Shown here: positions 62,684-64,000 of the stretch, piece after piece
How positions within the stretch are numbered: position 1 is the first letter of the stretch
Layout of the letters: each line of letters opens with the position of its first letter
Source of the DNA: Streptomyces sp. SID12488
GTDB lineage: Bacteria > Actinomycetota > Actinomycetes > Streptomycetales > Streptomycetaceae
Direction: 5' to 3'
Assembly: GCF_010548275.1 (NCBI RefSeq)
Contig: NZ_JAAGLT010000024.1
Coordinates: 62,001 to 126,000, forward strand
DNA: 64,000 nt
Position numbers and translations under genes: made by a program
The notes under the pieces: generated by a model
Seen by the model: only the letters and a program-made list of their open reading frames with translations
Database searches by the model: none
What the model was told of the DNA's origin: nothing

Positions 62684-64000
62684 GTGTCCAGCACAGCCGA
62701 GCAGAAGGCGGTCGCCGAACAGCGAGCCGTCGAGGAGAGGCGCCCCGAAGTCGTGTTGCCCGAGACCGACCTCACCATCGGTACCCATACCGACACCGAC
62801 AGTGCGCCGAACGGCATGTCACGCGCCGCGCTGCCCGCCGTGCCCGTGTGGCCGGGAACGCCGATGCCCCTGGGCGCACGTTTCCGCACGGGCCCGGACG
62901 GGGTGTCGGGCACCAACTTCGCGCTGTGGGCGGGCGGAGCGGAGGCGGTGGAGCTGTGCCTGTTCGGGGAGGTGGAGGAGGGCGCCGGTGAGGTGGAGAC
63001 CCGTGTCCCCCTCACCGAACTGACGCACGAGATCTGGCACGGCTTCGTACCCGGGGTCATGCCGGGTCAGCGCTACGGCTATCGCGTGCACGGCCGCTGG
63101 GACCCGTGGACCGGCGCCCGCTGGAACCCGGCGAAGCTGCTTCTCGACCCGTACGCGCGAGCGGTGGACGGCGATTTCGACCTGCCACCCGAGGTGTACG
63201 GGCACGTCCGCGACTGGCCCCAGCAGCAGATCGCGGACACCGTGCGCGACGACCGCGACTCGGCGCCGTTCGTCCCGAAGGGCGTCGTCGTCCACGACGA
63301 CACCTCCGACGACGAGTGGGCGGACGACCGCCGCCCGAAGACCCCGTGGGCGGACTCGGTGATCTACGAGGTCCACGTCAAGGGCTTCACCAAGCTGCAC
63401 CCCGGCATCCCGGAGGAACTGCGCGGCACGTACGCGGGCCTGGCCCACCCGGCGGCGATAGAACACCTGACGAAACTGGGCGTGACGGCGGTGGAACTGC
63501 TGCCGGTGCACCAGTTCGCGCACGAGGACCATCTGCTGCGCCGGGGCATGAAGAACTACTGGGGCTACAACTCGATCGGCTACTTCGCCCCGCACGCCGG
63601 GTACGCGGCGACCGGTACGGCGGGCCAGCAGGTCGGCGAGTTCAAGCGCATGGTGCGCGCACTGCACGCGGCGGGCATAGAGGTCATCCTCGACGTGGTC
63701 TACAACCACACGGCGGAGGCGGACGAACACGGTCCGACGCTGTCCCTGCGGGGCATGGACAACAGGGGCTACTACCGGCTGCAGAGCGACGCGCGCCGCT
63801 ACACGGACTACACGGGCTGCGGAAACACGCTCCACGTGGTCCAGCCGCACGTACTGCGGCTGATCACCGACTCGTTGCGGTACTGGGTGACGGAGATGGG
63901 GGTGGACGGTTTCCGCTTCGACCTGGCGGCGGCCCTGGCCCGCTCGATGCACGACGTCGACATGCTCTCCCCCTTCCTGGCGGTGATCGCGCAGGACCCG
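62684..64000 (+). CDS. glgX: Glycogen debranching enzyme GlgX (partial, 3' end outside)
   Basis: GTG 62684 follows GGGAGGCGGAGAG and stays open for 439 codons to the window end. After about 45 variable residues comes the CBM48 domain (PLGARFRTGPDGVSGTNFALW, VELCLFGEVEEG) and the GH13 barrel: VIYEVHVKGFTKLHPGIPEE in two parts, GVTAVELLPVHQF, YWGYNSIGYFAPHAGYA, LDVVYNHTAE (region I) and GVDGFRFDLAAAL (region II with the nucleophile Asp). It hydrolyses alpha-1,6 branches in limit dextrins during glycogen or maltodextrin breakdown. The acid/base region lies beyond the window. Confidence 0.92.
   Translation, partial: MSSTAEQKAVAEQRAVEERRPEVVLPETDLTIGTHTDTDSAPNGMSRAALPAVPVWPGTPMPLGARFRTGPDGVSGTNFALWAGGAEAVELCLFGEVEEGAGEVETRVPLTELTHEIWHGFVPGVMPGQRYGYRVHGRWDPWTGARWNPAKLLLDPYARAVDGDFDLPPEVYGHVRDWPQQQIADTVRDDRDSAPFVPKGVVVHDDTSDDEWADDRRPKTPWADSVIYEVHVKGFTKLHPGIPEELRGTYAGLAHPAAIEHLTKLGVTAVELLPVHQFAHEDHLLRRGMKNYWGYNSIGYFAPHAGYAATGTAGQQVGEFKRMVRALHAAGIEVILDVVYNHTAEADEHGPTLSLRGMDNRGYYRLQSDARRYTDYTGCGNTLHVVQPHVLRLITDSLRYWVTEMGVDGFRFDLAAALARSMHDVDMLSPFLAVIAQDP

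Overview
The window is chromosomal DNA from an actinomycete, most likely a Streptomyces. It is very GC-rich with strong third-position GC bias, and it carries SARP/AfsR-type regulators, IclR-type regulators, a SpoIIE-type multidomain phosphatase, a CabB-like EF-hand protein, actinobacterial L,D-transpeptidases and the start of a glycogen debranching enzyme. Annotation is by reading the sequence alone; family names are from recognised motifs.

Layout. (1) 1-5.4 kb is regulatory: the tail of an unknown gene, a short SARP regulator, a large AfsR-like SARP/NB-ARC/TPR regulator and a divergent IclR-type protein. A gene scrap follows whose peptide resembles a bacterial amyloid signalling tail. (2) 5.4-8.0 kb holds coding remnants and an LRV-type repeat protein broken by a single-base frameshift. 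(3) 8.2-45.4 kb is an accessory region marked by three identical 43-nt copies of the 3' part of a tRNA-Thr(CGU) gene (about 8.26, 20.95 and 45.35 kb, all on the minus strand, none with a 5' half) plus degenerate copies beside the last two. These look like attachment-site scars. Between them lie two RHS/YD-repeat polymorphic toxin modules: an intact one with a LamG partner and two small downstream genes, and one broken by a +1 frameshift and an in-frame TAG. The interval also holds a DUF262/DUF1524 (GmrSD-like) gene with a translationally coupled small gene, a small-protein plus NB-ARC/TPR pair resembling an NLR with its effector, a SpoIIE phosphatase, a complete L-fuconate-type sugar catabolism and ABC import operon, transposase fragments (ISKra4-like, IS5-like and a third fused to a CYTH-like gene), and a 134-bp repeat present twice. 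No integrase gene is visible.

(4) 45.7-52.3 kb carries a polar amino-acid ABC importer in a tightly overlapping operon with homocysteine S-methyltransferase, then a frameshifted isopenicillin-N-synthase-like oxygenase. A long GGGTGT microsatellite separates the last two. The operon is divergent from an IclR-type regulator; a second IclR-type gene has degenerate tandem copies of its own 3' end behind it. (5) 52.7-64 kb is mostly ordinary chromosome: GH25 muramidase, EF-hand protein, MerR regulator, GNAT acetyltransferase, a secreted scabin/pierisin-like ADP-ribosyltransferase, a beta-propeller lipoprotein coupled to a variant polysaccharide deacetylase, a serine-kinase-type ATPase, enoyl-CoA hydratase, two tandem L,D-transpeptidases and the beginning of glgX.

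The most interesting parts are the tRNA-scar-bounded islands with conflict genes (RHS toxins, DUF262 nuclease, NLR pair), the duplicated 134-bp non-coding element, and the predicted DNA-targeting ADP-ribosyltransferase.
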